A stretch of DNA of 7,559 bases from assembly GCA_030600975.1 (NCBI GenBank), contig JAUVUL010000070.1, positions 1 to 7,559 on the forward strand. Direction: 5' to 3'. A program made the position numbers and the translations under genes. The notes beneath the pieces are model-generated. The model was not told the DNA's origin and searched no databases. It worked only from the letters and a program-made list of their open reading frames with translations. The stretch is from Candidatus Aegiribacteria sp. (GTDB taxonomy: Bacteria; Fermentibacterota; Fermentibacteria; Fermentibacterales; JCC-6). Shown here piece by piece: positions 6,150 through 7,559 of this stretch; the first letter of the stretch is position 1; each line of letters starts with the position of its first letter.

Positions 6150-6320
6150 TACGATCGAATAGTTAAATATGATCAATCTGAGATCGTAAAGGTTAGAAAA
6201 GTAAGTCCGACCTTAAGAAGGTGACCCAACTAGCCTGCATGTCCCCGATCAGGTTAATTGGATTTATCAGTTTTCCCATCCTTTCTCCACGATCAGGGTA
6301 AAAAGGATATAAGCATCTCC
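6150..6320. other. Convergent 3' region with several inverted repeats
   Basis: The gap between two convergent genes holds three foldable pairs: TACGATC (6150-6156) with GATCGTA (6182-6188), ACCTT (6210-6214) with AAGGT (6218-6222) around a three-base loop, and ATCCTTT (6278-6284) with AAAGGAT (6302-6308). It also has an imperfect direct repeat, CGATCAGG-T/G-TAA, at 6246-6257 and 6290-6301. None is followed by a clear U tract, so termination is likely but no single terminator can be named. Confidence 0.4.
6186..6214. repeat. 29-base intergenic element, copy 2
   Basis: This copy lies 36 bases past the lipoprotein stop codon and is 24/29 identical to 1070-1098. It keeps AAGGT (6189-6193) and ACCTT (6210-6214) at the same 16-base spacing. 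A third AAGGT at 6218-6222 can pair with the same ACCTT, so two exclusive hairpins are possible. Relative to the preceding gene it runs opposite to copy 1. Confidence 0.5.
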
Positions 6321-6869
6321 CTATTCCATTTCTCGTTCTTTAAGGATATCAATTGGCTTCTTTCTAATGGCTTCTTCATATCGTAGTACTTGATCTGCAG
6401 CTATTATACCACATAGAGATACATCGTTCTTGCCTATTCCACCGACTATTTCATCTGTAAAAGCTAAAATTTCTTCTTTAGATAGCCCAGCATCCAAAGC
6501 ATTTGCAACATATTTCCTCAATTGTCTTCTAGCTGAACCACACTTTTGAATACATTCTTGAAGTTTAATTTTTGCAGATTCTTGTCCATTATCTGATGAT
6601 GTAACTATTCCATTCTTTCCATGTTCTTCTTCATATCGCATCGCCTGACCTATGGCAACTATAGAACACAGAGATGCTTCATCCTGACCCGCTCCAGTAC
6701 CCATTTCATTGATGATTGCTAAAACCTCTTCTTTGGATAAACCCGTATTCATCGAATCTGAAACACAAATCCTTAGTTGTTGTCTACCAGCAGCACATTT
6801 TTTAAAACATTCTTTGAGTTCATTCTTTATTTCACTTTCTTTCAATATTTCTCTTTCACTTATCTTCAT
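6321..6869 (-). CDS. Helical protein of two tandem Cys-containing 72-residue repeats, unknown function
   Basis: This 182-residue protein is two ungapped repeats, residues 14-85 and 99-170, identical at 33 of 72 positions by hand count. Each has E-C-x3-C (C21/C25; C106/C110), then Q-L-R, then G-L-S-K-E-E-[VI]-L-A, then S-L-C (C68; C153) and finally Q-x-x-R-Y-E-E. There is no signal peptide or membrane segment, and the pattern looks all-helical and cytoplasmic. The conserved Cys set suggests metal binding or redox chemistry (inference). I do not recognise the family; the G-L-S-K-E-E phrase recalls AhpD-like proteins, but the Cys spacing does not fit. The start ATG 6869 has GGAG six bases upstream. 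Base composition is about 37% G+C (66 of 180 bases at 6361-6540), well below its neighbours. Together with the IS91 relic upstream, this suggests horizontal acquisition. Confidence 0.8.
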   Translation of the reverse strand: MKISEREILKESEIKNELKECFKKCAAGRQQLRICVSDSMNTGLSKEEVLAIINEMGTGAGQDEASLCSIVAIGQAMRYEEEHGKNGIVTSSDNGQESAKIKLQECIQKCGSARRQLRKYVANALDAGLSKEEILAFTDEIVGGIGKNDVSLCGIIAADQVLRYEEAIRKKPIDILKEREME

Positions 6870-7093
6870 GGTTCACTCCTATCTATAATTTGTAGGAAAG
6901 CTGTATTTCACAGACTGAGATCAGCTCTCAAAACAGCTCATCTATTCTTGATATGCCCACTTTTCCTTGCCTGAAACTGACCATACCTGCTGATACCATC
7001 CTCTGTCAATTAGATGAGCATCTGATAATCCCTCGAAACCTCGCATCTGGACACACCTCTCTCCTGAAGCCGGATCGCTGAAAAGCTCAAAGC
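6870..7093. other. Upstream region of the repeat protein, between gene and IS91 relic
   Basis: No gene is visible in these 224 bases. They hold the candidate promoter at 6980-7009, the ribosome site of the repeat-protein gene, and a short interrupted palindrome CTGT-gaaat-ACAG on the minus strand just downstream of the promoter. The part near 7020-7093 may be the non-coding 3' end of the IS91-type element, but no terminal hairpin or target site was recognised. Confidence 0.35.
6980..7009 (-). promoter_or_regulatory. Candidate promoter of the two-repeat protein
   Basis: On the minus strand a perfect TTGACA (7009-7004) is followed after 18 bases by TATGGT (6985-6980, four of six). Transcription would start near 6973, giving a leader of about 100 bases before ATG 6869. 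It lies next to the transposase relic, so it may come from the mobile element. Confidence 0.45.
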
Positions 7094-7559
7094 TCATCCA
7101 ACCTCGATTTCAGGAACATCATCCTTCAGTGGAACGTAGTCTACATCTGGCTCGCAGACTAATTCCAGGGTCCTTGGCGGAGATCTGGGTTCCTCCCATA
7201 TCTCCCAGGTGCTTCAGGATGCTTTTGACGACTGAAGGCTATTCTATGAAGGTAATGATCTTCATGCGGCCTCCGAACCTGGGGCACTTCAGGGCGTCGA
7301 TATCCAAAACCTTCCTGAGGAGGACAGCCCACATGCGCCTCCCTGCGGCTGGAGAATAGGAAGTGCTCGTCAGCAGTGGCTGCCTGCTCTGTTGAGGAGA
7401 TCCCCTGGCGGCACTCACGACCCCGTCAAGCCTGGCTGTGGACCCTGTAGTAGATGACCTGCTGCTCCCTTGCGGGGGATAATGATTTGGGCGTTCTGGC
7501 AGACTCTTGACAGAGATTAGGGACGTAGTGAGTTTACAATGGTGTTTGCATTCAACGGA
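7094..7559 (-). pseudogene. Decayed IS91-family transposase, C-terminal part (continues beyond window)
   Basis: Pieces of the IS91/IS801-type transposase C-terminus appear on the minus strand in successive frames. They are IIIPRKG (to about 7468), EQQVIYYRVHSQA-stop-RGRECRQG and EQAATADEH (7467 to about 7365), RRMWAVLLRKVLDIDALKCP then FIE-stop-PSVVKSILKHLG (7340 to about 7200), and EPDVDYVPLKDDVPEIEVG ending at TGA 7096-7094. There are in-frame stops at 7428-7426 and 7241-7239 and at least three frameshifts, near 7468, 7345 and 7155. The expected CPRCGG knuckle reads CPRFGG, so one zinc-binding Cys is lost. The catalytic HUH/tyrosine part would lie off the window. IS91 elements move by rolling-circle transposition and carry neighbouring DNA; this copy is dead. 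G+C is high locally (38 of 60 bases at 7321-7380). The assignment is from remembered family motifs. Confidence 0.78.

Noticed and set aside
6321..6869. AhpD/carboxymuconolactone decarboxylase-like assignment
   Set aside because: The GLSKEE phrase fits loosely, but the AhpD CxxC and following His at the proper spacing are missing. Here the pair is CxxxC and lies about 19 residues before GLS.
7129..7359. Plus-strand frame of 76 codons
   Set aside because: It is the antisense of the IS91 transposase remnant, whose minus-strand motifs explain the sequence.
1..7559. CRISPR array, tRNA or rRNA genes
   Set aside because: No regularly spaced repeats, cloverleaf-like segments or conserved rRNA blocks were seen on either strand.

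Overview
The window looks like a piece of genome from an uncultivated FCB-superphylum bacterium, of the Candidatus Fermentibacteria/Aegiribacteria kind. This is an inference. It rests on a type IX secretion (T9SS) C-terminal sorting domain, secreted beta-rich proteins with plain Sec signals, clear Shine-Dalgarno sites and mostly 45-55% G+C. No marker gene fixes the taxonomy.

Layout. Positions 1-1600 hold three minus-strand genes: a small membrane-anchored double-4Fe-4S protein that ends in a T9SS sorting domain (1100-1600), a PqqD-family protein (699-974), and a radical SAM enzyme cut by the window edge (1-712). The last two overlap by 14 bases and look like the ScmD/ScmE pair of the SynChlorMet peptide-modification cassette. 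Two operator-like dyads lie upstream, one ahead of the ferredoxin gene and one ahead of the PqqD gene. Positions 1843-2655 encode a secreted beta-rich protein followed by a strong terminator hairpin. Positions 2837-4345 encode a membrane protein with three zinc ribbons and its own sigma70-like promoter. Positions 4450-5058 encode a divergent class III nucleotidyl cyclase-like protein. After a 371-base gap, 5430-6149 on the plus strand encodes a probable lipoprotein made of two similar beta domains.

The right end looks acquired. Positions 6321-6869 carry an A+T-rich gene (about 37% G+C in a hand-counted 180-base sample) for a helical protein made of two 72-residue Cys-containing repeats. Just upstream, 7094-7559 is a decayed IS91-family transposase in several frames with stops. 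A promoter with a perfect TTGACA box sits between the two.

How the genes may work together. The PqqD and radical SAM proteins should act as substrate-binding chaperone and modifying enzyme on a ribosomal peptide that is not visible here. The adjacent ferredoxin-like protein may be a redox partner or simply a neighbour. The other genes show no obvious shared pathway. The least explained items are the exported ferredoxin beside the RiPP-type pair, a 24/29-identical element found downstream of two unrelated genes, and the repeat protein beside the IS91 relic.
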